A stretch of DNA of 64,000 nucleotides. Origin: Hetaerina americana (taxonomy: Eukaryota > Arthropoda > Insecta > Odonata > Calopterygidae). Both the position numbers and the translations under genes were made by a program. Of this stretch, positions 1 to 14,321 are shown in pieces (within the stretch, counting starts at the first letter, position 1; every line of letters begins with the position of its first letter). The stretch is taken from contig JAKTNV010000060.1 in NCBI GenBank assembly GCA_022747635.1, positions 2,521,872 through 2,585,871 of the forward strand, read 5' to 3'. Under the pieces are notes generated by a model. That model worked only from the letters and a program-made list of their open reading frames with translations, was not told the origin of the DNA and made no database searches.

Positions 1-432
1 TAAACCAAACTTTGTTGCTTCAATTGAATATGAAAATGAACCACATGATCGATGTAGCTGAAACTTAGACAGCAGTCTAATGAGAAATAACGGCTTACCA
101 AAAGCAAACCTTTTCCGATACTAGTGCCATCTCTTAAATTTTGTAAGAAATCATTGAACAATACCCATAGCATGGGGCATAATGCATTCTGTTGGAGACT
201 TCTCTGGTAGTATTTGGTTTATGGGTTACATAGGGACTGGGGATTAAAGGAATTATTGAACAACCTACACATTATAAGCCTAAGGTGAGTACATACCTTT
301 GTTATAACACTGCAATAATCCTCATTCACCACTTAGGTCACGCAGTATCCAATTGTTTCAGTGGGAATGAGTTTGTGAAATAGTTCGTTTTCATTAACAT
401 TATTATAAGCAATTAAAACAAACAATAAACAT

Positions 433-660
433 AGTAATCAACCCTAAGTTCAATTTAATACGTAGAGTTCACCCAATTGTGAAAGTCATGCAGCAGGGTA
501 TGGGGCCAGACCCTTTCCCTGTGTCACCTGTTGGTACCTAGGAAGGTACCAGAAAAATCACACAGCTTGGGTGAAGCTGATGGTGTCCAGAGGTGTGCAG
601 AGGAATCAAATCAGGGCCCTTTGGTCAGAGGCTCTATTCTCTACCCACTGGACTACCCAT
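433..660 (-). repeat. tRNA-derived SINE, family 1, copy 1
   Basis: This copy is read on the minus strand. The tRNA-like head lies at the right end, where the complement reads GTAGTCCAGTGGGTAGAG (A-box region) followed by a B-box-like GATTTGATTCC. The body carries the family hallmarks ccctttccctgtg and gggtgaagctgatgg. The tail ends in agtaatcaaccct, shared with copies near 12.9, 14.5 and 44.1 kb. Its RNA polymerase III origin is inferred from the tRNA-like head; the copy is diverged and probably inactive. Confidence 0.65.
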
Positions 661-1476
661 ATTACTTATATATGGATGCCCATGTATAATTAATAATAAC
701 ATAATTTTTTTGAATATCCTCCTTAGATAGGGGTTTCTTAGGCAAATAAATAATGAATTATATATATATGCGCACACGTACATCATTGCTGCTAAATATA
801 CTCTTACATATTTTTGCAGTCTTATATTGGCTCAGTGGTGGAGCCCTCTCCCAGAAATTGAGAGGTTCAGGTTCAGATAGCAAATGTATAATTTTTTTTA
901 GAAATGAGCAGAGCACTTAGAAAATTACTTAATTCTTCATTTAATAATGATATTGCAATATTTTATTAAGTTTTAACATTTGAAGTTAAAACAGTGTAAG
1001 TTGTGGTAAGATTTCCTAAATAGATTATAGAATGAGGGTATTCCACAAAGTTAAACCTGATAGAATCCATTCAAATTTTGTAATGAGATTGTTGGAATTT
1101 TAAAAATACAGCTACATATGAAAAAGATGTAAGGGAGATGATCAAGACTCTTTATTACTTGAATTCCATTTCCCTGTGTGGCACACTGAAGATCTAATTA
1201 ATGAGTGGTAATGCTTAAATGAAATTAATGTTTACAAGGCTTCTTTTAAATCTTCATTTGATAAATGGTACATTCTTATCATGTCATTCGGATACATAGT
1301 ATGCTAAATAAACTATCAAAACATATTTTGTTGAATGAAATGAAGATTGCAATAAAAACATTCATTGAATGAAGTGGGATTGCCAGTAACCCTGGATATA
1401 TCCTTTTCTTGAAACTCTGCACACAGTCCAAGTTCAACTGAGTTGGCAACCAGTTATCCAAACAAATATTCATATT

Positions 1477-1848
1477 TTAAAATGAGTTGCTTGTTGAGAT
1501 CAATCTGAAATATTTAATTTCCCAGTCATTATTACTACTAATGGTGTAGTTATGGGTATCAAATGTCGATGGGTAAGTTTCTAGGTTAACCTCCACGTGA
1601 ACCAGAGGCTTAAAGACGTATAAATTAAACAGACATGATTCCATTCCTAATAAAAAAGGCATGCAGAAATCAGGTGGTGGAATATTAGTAAGAGAACAAA
1701 CAGCTCTCTTTTGTAGCAGCAGGATTAGCATAATATGTGGGGAATGACCAAAGAACTCAGCACCAAAGTTCAAATGATATTGAAGGAAGGCATGGCAAAG
1801 TTTAAATTGATACTCATTTGGAGTGAGATGTTTGAGCTTTCTTAACAT
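1477..1848 (-). mobile_element. Non-LTR retrotransposon ORF2 C-terminal relic
   Basis: An open 123-codon stretch on the minus strand resembles the region just after the reverse transcriptase domain in CR1/Jockey-type ORF2 proteins. It has an FGAEFFGHSP segment in the place of the usual 'HLxYGxxxWG' motif, then LLLQKRAV, then a segment ending in HNY near where the family has its Arg/Asn-rich tail. The catalytic RT motifs are absent, so only the 3' end of the element remains. 5' truncation on insertion is usual for LINEs. No target-site duplication was found by eye. Confidence 0.55.
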
Positions 1849-2231
1849 ATAAACAGCTTTACTCTTATTATTAGTTTTTTAATTACTCATTACTTATACT
1901 TTATCTATGCATACAGTTGTGGAATTTAAATTGAACAATATGATAGGATGTCTCTCTATTTACGTTTTACAACTGAAGTCAAGAATAGCAGTTTGTTAAT
2001 GTTAGAAATGGTATTGAATTTCTGTAATAGAGTTTGTTCCTAAATGTATTACTTAATGAAAGACTAGGGTCATAAGTGGCAATTAGTCCTCAAGTATCAT
2101 ACTGTAGTGGCCTATACTTAAGCATAAGCTATGAAGTTCTTTTCGGTAGGAGAAGGTAGGCATGAATGCCTCACTCTTGATCTAAAGGACATTTTGCGTA
2201 AGCGTCATCTATACATATAGTCATATAAATA

Positions 2232-2358
2232 TCAATGCAACAATTTCAGAGTGTAAAAATCATTCGCCTTGACTGGGATTCGAACCCAGATCCTTCAATA
2301 TCCGGTCGAGTGCTTTAGCCACTTAAGCTACCGAGGCGTCCTGAAATTGTTGCATTGA
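2232..2358. repeat. 18-bp perfect inverted repeat enclosing a tRNA-like sequence
   Basis: The left arm at 2232-2249 (tcaatgcaacaatttcag) is the exact reverse complement of the right arm at 2341-2358. The arms enclose about 91 bp that is mostly a tRNA-like sequence on the minus strand. The whole unit is 127 bp and could fold into a stem. It could be a MITE that captured a tRNA-like sequence or a SINE-derived foldback; no autonomous partner is visible here. Confidence 0.7.
2265..2338 (-). pseudogene. tRNA-like sequence (probable tRNA pseudogene or SINE head)
   Basis: The 74-nt minus-strand sequence folds as a cloverleaf. It has an acceptor stem CGCCTCG/CAAGGCG (one C-A mismatch), a D stem GCTT/AAGC, a perfect T arm CTGGG-TTCGAAT-CCCAG, and clear A-box (TAGCTTAAGTGG) and B-box (GGTTCGAATCC) promoter elements. 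The anticodon stem has a mismatch, and position 33 is C rather than the invariant U. The nominal anticodon GGA would mean serine, but the long variable arm of tRNA-Ser is missing. It is therefore unlikely to be a working tRNA, though it may still be transcribed by Pol III. Confidence 0.6.
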
Positions 2359-3929
2359 AATGCACATTAGCGGATGATCCGTTAAAAGTTACTGTTGCGG
2401 CATCTCCCACAGTTTCTTTGGAATTTGTCATATAAATACTTATTTTACTAAATGGATACTTTATCGACCGAAAGTTCCGTTAAGAATTATGTAATGAGCA
2501 ATAATATCAGTACAATTTTGAAATTATTTATTGACCGATGTCAGAATGAATAAATACATTAATCTCTCGATTATATATGCTCTTGCCTGCATCAGGAAGC
2601 ATGGATAATTAAAACACATGGATAACCGAAATATGCAGAGAATCAGGTTGTAATATCTGTGGTTTCAATTGGTATGAATTAAAGTGTGTTGAAGAACAAA
2701 TGACTGTGCTTAGGAAACAAGTGAACTCCCCTTTTTCATTACTTGTGATTAATTTGAGCTGTTGAGTTTTTTTAGCAATGGAAAGTACAATTTCTCCATT
2801 TTAATAAGGATGTAATTACATAGATTTGCAAGAACACAGAGTCATCATCAAGTGAATGGCAGCATGTGATGTCAGAAAGACTAAACCAATCACTTAGCCG
2901 GGATAAAACAATTAACTGGCAAAGGACAATTAATGATTACTGATGCAGACTTGTATTCATAATATGATACTAATTAAAATTATTTAATGAAGATAATTAA
3001 TGACTTTAAAGTATTTGTTACATAATACTATGCATTTGCTCTCCTTGAAGGTGAATTTGGAATTCTGTGGGCAAATGCATGTGAGGGAAAAGATTATGGA
3101 AAAGTAGAAATCCCTCCAAGGAAATTCATCCTCTTGCTTCAGGAGAAGCAAGTTACAGACTTGCTCTCTTGGAGCCACGAATAAATTCTCTAGTCGTTTG
3201 CTGGCCAAATCTCAAATTCTTACCTGTATGCTCTTTGCAGATCCAGGGAGAATTTGTAGTATTTTGATTTGAAAGCAACTGATAAAAGATTGGTATTGGA
3301 GGGCAGTGTGTTTTGGGATAGGATAATTGGTAAAAGTGGTGGATTTGGTGGAGTAGCAGAGCATGTTCATTCAGCCAGAAAGGATAGTGGTGTATTTGCC
3401 AATGTGGGAGCAGTAGAGGTTTTTAGGGAAGATGATAAGAGTAGCTTGCTCCTAAACATCCATGATAGGCCTAAAAGCTTCTCTAATTTTATAACATATA
3501 GATGAGTGGATTTTGTCTGGTGGTACAAGCAATATCATTACTTATGTCTTGTTGGAATTGACCACCATGGGCACAATTTTGTCTTGAAAACAAAGGTAGA
3601 ATTTCCTTCATGTAAAGCCCCCCCATCACCTGGTCCAATCCCAAGTCCTGTAGCATGTTTTTACACTCTCTAAATTTAGGGTTCTTGACTGAAAAATCTT
3701 TTGTAAGAAGTGGATGGAGCTGAAGGAAGGGTTACTGATCTGGAATTGGGTTTTTTATTTGTATGATTAGAGTTATGTGGATGGGAGTGAAGAAATGGGA
3801 GCAAAATGTAGGAGGGAGATGGTGAGTAAGCCCGATTGTCTCAAGTGGCATGGAAGTGAGAAAAAGGAGAAATTTGTCGACTGGGTGGATGAAGGCAGGA
3901 GAGGCAGGATAAATTGCACCAGGATAGTC
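2359..3929. other. No recognisable gene
   Basis: Open frames at 2984-3208 (-) and 3269-3505 (+) show no recognisable domain, and no splice pattern or repeat family was recognised. The stretch may be intronic or intergenic upstream of the kinase exons. Confidence 0.4.
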
Positions 3930-4606
3930 ATAAGAGTAATGAGGCCATTGATAGATTTTCCTTTTTCAAGATAGTCAATGAAAATTATCCCACGCACATC
4001 CCAAAAAACCATTGCCATGACCTTGCCTGCAGATGAAACGATCTTTACCTTCTTCGGAGCCAGTTCTCCCTTTTGAATCCATTGTTTTGATTGTTCTTTT
4101 GTCTTGGGTGCGAAGTAATGGACCCATGTTTCATCAATGGTTATGAAATGGTGCAAAAATTCTGCTTTGTTGCTATGAAACTTTGCAAAACACTCAATTG
4201 AAACATCTTCAAAATACTGGTTTTGCTCGTATGAGCAAACGTGGCACCCATCTTGCACACAGCTTTCTCATGTCCAAATTTTCAGTTAATATGAGATGAA
4301 CTGCACTGTTTGAAATGCCCTCTATGTCTGCTAGCTCGTGCACTTTCAGTTGGCGGTCATCCAGTATCACTTGGTGGATTTTCTTCACTGTTTCCGGAGT
4401 CATCACACCTCATTTGGTCGACCAATGCGATGGTCGTTTTGACAGCTTGTACGGCCTTGTTTAAGCTCAGCTACCCAATATTTTTCTGTTGTAAACGAAG
4501 GAGCAGACTCACCCAGAGTAGAATCCAGTTTAGCTTTTATATTGGTTGGACTGAGGCCTTTCAAATAAAAGTATTGTATCACATATCGATGACCAATTTT
4601 CTCCAT
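3930..4606 (-). mobile_element. Mariner transposase relic A (frameshifted, 3' truncated)
   Basis: Read on the minus strand, three frames together give a DD34D mariner transposase. The N-terminal helix-turn-helix starts at 4606 (MEKIGHRYVIQYFYLKG), followed by GRPNEV. A second segment carries the paired-like domain (SNSAVHLILTENLDMRKLCARWVPRLL). A third carries the catalytic core with TIDETWVHY, KEQSKQW, APKKVK and AGKVMAMVFWD. Similarity stops near 3930, after the IDYLEKGKSING segment, so the second catalytic block (HxDNAP) and C-terminus are gone. A tract near 4760-4785 (gggtacttctaggccg) may be the remains of the 5' terminal repeat. Frameshifts make it inactive. Confidence 0.85.
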
Positions 4607-4775
4607 TTCACAAATTTACTGAAAATGTTCACTATTGATGGCTGCCAAGCAAATACTAAACAACTTGGCATCTTCAAACTTTAAGCATATGCTTAATAGA
4701 TTGCATACTTTCTAAAACAGTGATATTTTTCGAACAACTACCGCCATCTCTATGTCAGGCTGGGTACTTCTAGGC

Positions 4776-5165
4776 CGTCCCATATATTGCTGATTATAGG
4801 AATAGATTGGAGGGATAGGAAGCTAATCCACAATCTGTACATGTCTCAGACTGCTCTAGTAGGAGTAAAGGATGGAGAGTCTGTATTGGCAGTGTTATGA
4901 GGAGGAGTGATGCAAGATTGTCCATTATCACCTTTGCTGTTCAACGTTAATGTGTGGGAAATGATCAAAGAGGAATGGGAAGAACTGAAGACAAATGAAA
5001 GTCAGTGGGGAATTCATCAAATCAGTTGTGTTTGTTGATGATCAAGCTTTAGTTTTTCAGCTAGCCAAGGGATTGCAAGCATTGCTGAGGACATTAGAAA
5101 TTCAATGCAAATGGTATGGGATGAGAATAAATGTAAATGTGAGGTCTGCTCTAAAGGTGTCCGCA
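4776..5165 (+). mobile_element. LINE reverse transcriptase relic (C-terminal half of RT)
   Basis: Plus-strand translation gives the palm of a non-LTR reverse transcriptase: IDWRDRKLIHNLY, then GVMQDCPLSPLLFN, then EFIKSVVFVDDQALV (the catalytic FxDD box), then CKWYGMRINVNV. This matches insect endonuclease-reverse transcriptase ORFs of the same type as the relics at 23.4-24.8 kb. A stop codon and a frameshift interrupt it. It is wedged between two mariner relics, so it was probably broken by later insertions. Confidence 0.75.
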
Positions 5166-5203
5166 CTTTATTTATTATGAAACAATACTTCACTAACAAA
5201 TTA

Positions 5204-6213
5204 TTAATCAGTGTTCACTTCAAAGTAATCTCCTAACATGTACACTTCCAACTGTGTTTCCGCTTTTTGAAACAGTCCTGGAACCCTTTTTCCAGAATGC
5301 TCATATGCTTCTCTTTTGAATATTTCTCCATCTCTAGAATGGAGGTATATCTTTTTACTTTGAGCAGAATTTTTAGTTTGAGGAACATGAAAAAGTCGCA
5401 TGGGGTCAGATCTGGTGAGTAGGGAAGCACAGCGATCTTGTTTTTGGCTAAAAACTCTCAAGTTCTGTGAGATATGAGAAGCTTGTTGCCATGGTGAAAA
5501 AAAACCACTCAGCTTCTCCAAAGTTTGGGCCATTTTCCCCCAATTGTCTCTCTTTGGCAACTCATAACTTCCATTTAGACTCCATGTTGACTGTCTGGCC
5601 TTTAGGTAGGTATTCATGATGCACAAATCACTTTGACATTCAAGCAAACTTGTCGAGTGTTTTGAGGCAGGAGGATGTTTCACCAATCCATTGTAAAGAT
5701 TGCACTTTTGTTTTGATGTCATATCCATAAACCAATGAATCACCTGTTATGATTCTGGACAAGAAGGTTTAATCCTCTTCAGCTTGATCAAAAAGTTCCT
5801 GACAGACTTGATGTTGTTTCTGGTGTGCTGTCATCAGGCAAGGCATGAATTTGGCCAGGACTCAATGCATCGTAAATTTTTCCATCAAGATTTCATAGCA
5901 TGAAACAATCAAGAAGCTATGCTATTCTGCAAGTTCCCTGAAAGTCAAACATCGATTTACTTTAAGGAAATCGTTCGCTTTCTCGATGTGGAAGTCATCA
6001 ATTGATGTTGATGGTTTTACAAAATGGTCTTCGTCTTCCACTGATTACCATCCTTTTTTGAACCTAGTAAACCACTCATAACATTTAATTTCATAGCATC
6101 CTTACCATAAGCCTGGGTGATCATCTCTGAAGTTTTCGTGAAGGATTTGCAGAGTTTCACACAGAATTACCCAAAGCTACACTGCTCCTTCAAAGAGCTC
6201 ATTTCCACGGGGT
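5204..6213 (-). mobile_element. Mariner transposase relic B (SETMAR-like lineage)
   Basis: The minus strand gives, across several frames, nearly the full order of a mariner transposase of the SETMAR-like lineage. The N-terminus is FCVKLCKSFTKTSEMITQAYG, then KANDFLKVNRCLTFRELAE and the first catalytic block ITGDSLVYGYD. Next come VHHEYLPKGQTVN, YSPDLTPCDFFMF, KRYTSILEMEK and the C-terminal GDYFEVN. Length is close to the usual 345 residues, but frame changes and stops make it non-functional. It is a different lineage from relics A, F and G. Confidence 0.85.
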
Positions 6214-6411
6214 CTGATTTTACACTGCTCTCCACAAGCACCCCTTCACATAAATGGCCATTACTATTTGAGAAAGTGGTTGAAGACAGTTATTCGGGAA
6301 GTTTCCATGGATACAACGCCTCCAAACAGATTAAAAAATAACCAATTGGAGGTGTGCTATTTGAAAAAATAAGCAACTTTTTAAATGAACCTAGTGCATG
6401 TGTATACTCGT

Positions 6412-6621
6412 ATAAATATATATATATGTATATATATATGTATATATATATGTATATATATATATGTATATATATACAAATATATGTATATATATACAAA
6501 TATATGTATATATATATATACAAATATATGTATACATATATATATATATATGTATACATATATATATATATATATATATGTATACATATATATATATATA
6601 TTTTCATACACACACACACAA
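6412..6621. repeat. Compound TA/TATG/CA microsatellite
   Basis: About 200 bp of almost pure alternating TA with regular TG or CA interruptions (tatatatgtatata units), ending in a short (CA)n tract. The overlapping open frames on both strands here are by-products of the repeat and are not genes. The tract lies in a presumed intergenic or intronic stretch upstream of the kinase exons. Confidence 0.95.
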
Positions 6622-6719
6622 ATAAATGCCTGAGTCTTAAAGTCACAGATGCCTCTTTGTTTCTGATATCTTCTCCCATATTGAACAAATCTCTGCACTA
6701 ATTGACAATCATCCACAAG

Positions 6720-8664
<1,945 letters not shown>

Positions 8665-8699
8665 TGGTTGAATCCATTCCTGTGTTAGCAAGTGTGCCT

Positions 8700-8705
8700 A
8701 ATAAA
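8700..8705 (+). promoter_or_regulatory. Candidate polyadenylation signal of MAPKAPK2
   Basis: AATAAA 36 bases after the stop codon. Being so close, it would give a very short 3' UTR; a more distal signal may be the main one. Confidence 0.4.
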
Positions 8706-11700
8706 AAAATTCCTGTGTTAAAAGTTCTCTGTTTATTTTGGTGTATTGTGCTGTACCAAAAATGTTAAGGAATTTTCCTTTTTAATGTAGTTGTTTTACC
8801 TATGAAAATGTTTGTTGCTGTTGAGAATGCAATGTATTGTATGAGATGATATTGAATACCTTCTTGGTGTTGGTGATATGATAGATAAGAAAATTAATTG
8901 GTATTTTTCAGATAATTGACACCTTTAAGGGTAGATATATAATGGCCTGTTTTCCTTAGGTCATACGAAAGTGATGAAGTTCCACTTCTTTAAGATTTTG
9001 TTGTTGACAAAAAATGAGATAATAGTAAATATTAATAGGCCATTGTCCAGAAAATATCAGTAACTGAAATGTCTCCTCTAAAAATGTGATGTTGATTATT
9101 TGTTTGTCTGAAATAGATGATACATTAATAATTGGCCTTTAGTGTGTTGAGTTGAGCATGCCTGACTGTGGGGTATGTGAATTTGTTTCATATTCCTACG
9201 TGAAGTATGTCAATGCTGTCAACACATTTCTTGGTGGCTAAATATTAATGCAACCGATTTTAAAATTGATAGTTACAATGACAGTAATCATTATTATTTT
9301 CTTAGATGTGATTACTTATCTTAGCTGTTGTATTCATTTGAATCTTCACATTTTTAATATTGGAAGCAAACTGGAAAATTATATGAGATTCTGAAAAAAA
9401 CAGTTATCAAATCTAAGTTCAGTGTAAATAGTTACCTTAATTACTGTGGATTATTATCTACCATCTACCTATATCTTACCACATTTTTTATTGGTGCTGT
9501 TCTGAGCTTGTCAATGCCGACACGTGTGCCAAGTACACGTTATTTTGCTTAATGATGCACAATTTTTTCATATATTTTTTATGGGTGATAACCTAGTGTC
9601 TTTCATGGCACACTTGATTAAAAGACCTCGAGCATTGCTTTCTTTTTAATTGAATCATTGAGAATGGTGAACTATCTTATAATTAATTTAGAATGGAAAA
9701 GTACTTGATTGTTTTTTTTAATTAAGTAGGCCAAATGGTTGATGAAGATGGAGATAAGTAACATTTTATGAGTTCATATTGATGGCTTCTGCAATCATAA
9801 TTAATAGCCTAATGTATTTTCACTAATTGAAATTTCAATGAAATTCCACAAGTTGATAAATAATTTTAAAGTTTTCACAATTCCCATCAGCGATTTAGAA
9901 TGAATATATACATACATACTTACATATATATATGGTTACTTAATGAGTCCTTGTCAGAATAATTTTATTATTCTTCCTGTATGCATCCCCTATTAACATT
10001 GTTGCATAACATGGTTGCTTTGTATCAGAAAGTTTTCATTAATGAGGTGCACCACTTATTTTGGTATCAATGCTTGATGAGTCATTAAAATGTATTTCCC
10101 ACAATTCCATTAAGCTTTAAATATCTGTTAGCGGTTGTTTCACTTATATGCAGTTTTTGTTTTTATGAAACCTGCCAGTTACATTAAAACCAACTCTGAA
10201 TTGTACATTATTCACTTCAATGAGTTGGCAAGGGTTAATTGCTCTGTTGAAAATTCCCTGAATATTAACTTAGACCCCAAGTGCCAGAAGGTATGTAAAT
10301 TCTCATTTGTTTTTTTTTCATTCTAACAGTGAGGTGTGCCATTTAGTAAGTGGAGTAAAATTTTATGTAGTTTATATTTTTATGTAGTTAATTCCACAGT
10401 TGGGTAATGAGAGGTGCATTCCCTAGCTAAATGTAGAAACTGTGACTGTAAATGCCATTCTGGTAATGAGCACATTGCTCAACAGTGGGTCGCGCCGAGG
10501 GGCCTGCATATAAACTAATGTAGAAAATTTGCTCACCACGATGTGTCCTTGGTGTTTTAACACTTTAATGTGGTATGTGATGTTCCTCAAATATAATCCA
10601 CACGGATAATTAAATTAAAGTTATGCCCAATGAGATAAATTTCATTTTAAATGTTTACAATATTCCAGAATTCTGTTGCAGTTTATTCTGATTTTTCTGC
10701 TGAGCATTTAGGAATGTTTTTGTGCATTCCTAAATTAAGGATCATTTCAAAGATAAATGGGGATTCAAGTGTCAATTAATCTCAAAAATTTAGTGTGTCA
10801 TTAGCATGATTTTTTCCCATCTTCCATGCATTCTTCAATGAAATATAGTGTAAATGTTTTCAATGGTATAATGCATGTTCTCTAATATCTCATGTTGATA
10901 CTAAATGTACTGAAGTTATATCAGATTTATATGATTCATTGTGTAAGATGTCATTGATTATTTTGTGTAAATCACGCCCAACTTTAATAATATGTCAAGA
11001 ATAATAGTGTATGCCATTTCCCAGGTTCTCTTTATATTCTCTGTATTATACATGTAATTATCAATTTCTTTCTTTGTGATTACTTTGGATTTAGACTACC
11101 CAGAAGATTTTCAGATTGATTTTAAGTGATCGATACTGTCTAATGTTTTAAGCTCTGTGTAATTCTGAATCTCAAGAAAAACAGTATACCGCTCTATGAA
11201 TCAAGAATTTCAAGTATATCTGGGACTCTAAATAATTTGTAAAATGCCAAATGGTACCTATGAGCTGGTCATTTCAATTAAGTATTGAGTATGTTCATAA
11301 TATGGAGCATGCCATGGATTTAACTAGGAGCTTTGCATGCTGGGTTAATCAGTGAAGTTGGGTTTCGTGCATTTGAGTAAATTCAGGTTTCTGAAGGAGT
11401 GGCATTTTTACAACTGAGACTGGTGTCGGGGGAATAATGTAGTTACAATTCCACTCGATGATGGTTAACTTGGCCTTAACTTTAAAGTTGGAGAGTTCAA
11501 GGTTATTTAATTCTTTTGGATAAATTAAGCTAATTGAATTTAATGCAGAGAAACTCCTCACTTATTTCCTATGGTAGTTTCTATGTTGAATTGGATATTT
11601 ACCACAAACCCTCCCTTTGTATTCATTAATTGCCTTCCAAATAATAGATTCTGACACTTGTGCAGAATAAATATTTACAGGCATGTGTTCAGAATTCATG

Positions 11701-12938
11701 GTTCTTAGACAATGGTATGTAGAAGTTCTGTAGTACTCACAGCATATGCATCGAGCATTCTTAAATATTATTTGTTTGGCATGTGTGTCATTTTCACGGA
11801 AGAATTAAAGGGTTGTCCAATAAAGAACTTGTTTTTTAGCAAGGGAATGTTTTGACACATTTTTAGCCTTTGTATTTCATTTTTATTAAGGTTTTGATGC
11901 AAAGTTGCATATGTGATTAATCTGGAAGTATTACTGTTCATATTGTTGAAGTGAGACAGTTCCATGCCATCATCATAGTTTGGATTTAGTCTCTTACTCC
12001 TTATATGGGTATTTTTTTTGTTCCCATGCATCTGTATATTAAGGATAATAATTTTAAGACTACTTGTTACAGTGAGATGTCTTGTGCTCAGTTTTATCAT
12101 TGCAGGAAAATAATTTTTTTCCATTATGAAATTCTATTATGAGTAATGGTGAGTAAAGTGTGTAATGCTGTTGATGGATCTAGGCCACCAACGATGCAGT
12201 AAAATTTTAAGGAGACTTGAAAATGAGAAAGCCTCTACAACGAAAACATACTTTCCATTGCCAATTAATCTAGTTGCGTCCTTCCAGAAAAATTGGTAAC
12301 CTTGACATACCATGCAAGTTATTTTGTATGGTTAACTTATATGCATTTGTAATGTTGAGGATGTAATTGAAATTGTTTGAATAATCATGTGAGAAGTTTA
12401 TCGCTTTGTTTCTTTGGTGCCTTATTGAAGATGTTAAGAGTTGTCACACATTTTATAGTGAATAAATGGCTAAAGGAAAGGTTGGCATTCTTTAAATTAA
12501 GTACTTTCATAGTATGAGAGCATAGCTTCGGGATGCTTCTCATACTTCACAATATATTTTGCATCAGTGCCTTTGAATTTGTGGTTTAAATATTTAGATG
12601 TGTATGTTTTGTGTACATTGTAATTAGTCAATTTTCTATTTTTCCCCTTCTGAAGTTACAATACCCTGCCTGTCTCTGCAGCCAAGCCAGGCTTAGTGCG
12701 TTTTCATGGCCCTGCTGGCATGCAAATAAAATTATGAGAAAAGTAACGGTAGCACAGGAATTTTAGAAGAGAGGATTAGGTAGATGGACGAGAGAATAAA
12801 ATGGAAGACCGTTAATACATAATTAGGAGGAACAAAGTAAACGTGTGAATAAGGAATTAATAGGGCTAAAGATTGCCATTGTCCAGGTTTGTAGACTGCA
12901 GATATAAGAATTGGTTCTGCATGACAAAAACCGTAAAC
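8706..12938 (+). other. MAPKAPK2 3' UTR and/or intergenic DNA, no gene seen
   Basis: AT-rich DNA with only short, domain-free open frames (for example 10135-10326 and 11768-12124). No transposase or reverse transcriptase motif was recognised. Part of it may be a long 3' UTR. Confidence 0.45.
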
Positions 12939-13152
12939 AGTAATCAACCTGAAGGTTAGTTCAGTAGGTAATGGTAGGTAGGTTCACCCAATAAGCCTGG
13001 TGCCATGTGAAATTCACACATCAGGTTAGAAGGGCCAGTTCCTTTCCCTGTGCCGGCTATGGTTTAACAGGAAGATCTGGATCCCAAAAATCGTACCTGA
13101 AGGTGCTCCCGAGAGGTTTGCCTGGGCCCTCTAGTCAATAGTTCAATACTCT
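12939..13152 (-). repeat. tRNA-derived SINE, family 1, copy 2
   Basis: Shares with the other copies the agtaatcaacctgaagg tail, ttcctttccctgtgcc, ggaagatctgg and a head-proximal cctgggccctctagtcaatag. The head is at the right end, so it is read on the minus strand. The outermost tRNA-like bases are decayed. Confidence 0.65.
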
Positions 13153-13544
13153 AGAAATGTGAAAGAGCTGTAAGAAATTTCATTCATACACTTTACATTC
13201 AATGTACAATATTAATAGAAGTAGAAAAGGTTTGATACAATCGAAAGATTTTAATAGGAACACTGTGCTGACAGGAATATGCCATAGGGTATGATATGAA
13301 AAAGGATATGATATTTGTGTAGGATAACTTGCTTCCAAACATACTTGATAAAAAGAAGATTAAGGAAAAAAAGTATGAGTTTTTTGAAGAATTTTAAGGG
13401 TTGAGGGAAACATGAAAGAAAATATAGTATGCATGAGAGAGGAGCTTGGCAGCGAGACTTCATTATACATGGTTTATATAAAAGTTTCGGAAAAACAGAT
13501 TTGTTTCAGATATTGCTACACTGCCTTAAAATTCTGGAAAGTAC

Positions 13545-13930
13545 ACCCCATGAGCATCATTATCACTTTTTCCAGCAGCTTTCGTAAGATTTGAAGGCTC
13601 CCTGTTTGGCAGATTCTGGAAGGTTCTGAAGGGTATGCACGCAAGCCTCTTTGACAGCACTTAGGGTTCCATGGTGTTGTCCTTGTGTGGAGAATTCAAT
13701 TTTGGGATTAATAGGAAATGGCCATCTGGTGCCAAGTCGGGGTTTTCTTCAATGTGTTCCAGAAGGCAAGCAGACACTCAACTCTGCACTTGGTTGGCCG
13801 TGACCTCCTGGACAAGTTTCTTTTGTAATGCCAACTTTTCAGTGATAATGGGGGCACTGTCATCTTATCAATACTATCTGTGATCATGTGCACACTTAAC
13901 CGATGATCTGAATTCAACCCTTCATACATG
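13545..13930 (-). mobile_element. Mariner transposase relic C (large internal deletion)
   Basis: On the minus strand a paired-domain-like segment (SDHRLSVHMI, then RVECLLAFWNTLKKTPTW, the family's 'RVE-CQDLLE-L-EDPDF' region) runs directly into the C-terminal part in another frame (FPINPKIEFS, GTLSAVKEACVHTL, LPESAKQGAFKSYESCWKK). The catalytic centre between the two is missing, so an internal deletion of several hundred bases is inferred. It is close in type to relic D. Confidence 0.75.
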
Positions 13931-14321
13931 CCAGGTAAAAATTGTTACTGATACTTGTTAGACAAGCCTTTTATCAGTATTAATTTTCATTCTGATAAAT
14001 TATGAGACGGATTTCATTGACCATGGTGGTTTTAAATGTTACCGCTTAGTGCCTACTAATAATTTGCCCAGCTGCTGAAATGGAAGGATGTATCTCAGTG
14101 AGCTGCGTTAAACCTGGCTTTTAACTTCGGAGTCTGGGCTGTGTAAAATCTTTTTGAAACTTTCCAAATTTTAATGGCAGAAGGCCCACAGAATGGTGCA
14201 AGTTTACTTGACGATGAATGAATAAAATGGTGATGAACTTGAGAAGTACTAAGACCTTTGAGTCATTTTTGGGCGATTTAATGATTAAATTGGGCGCAAT
14301 TCTAAATGCCATGTTATGCTT

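Noticed and set aside
3269..3505. 78-codon plus-strand frame (SGGFGGVAEHVHSARK)
   Set aside because: Protein-like in places, but no recognisable family, splice sites or conserved motif; not reported as a gene.
6290..6716. Four overlapping open frames of 82-132 codons rich in Tyr, Ile, Met and His
   Set aside because: They are translations of the TA/CA microsatellite on both strands, not proteins.
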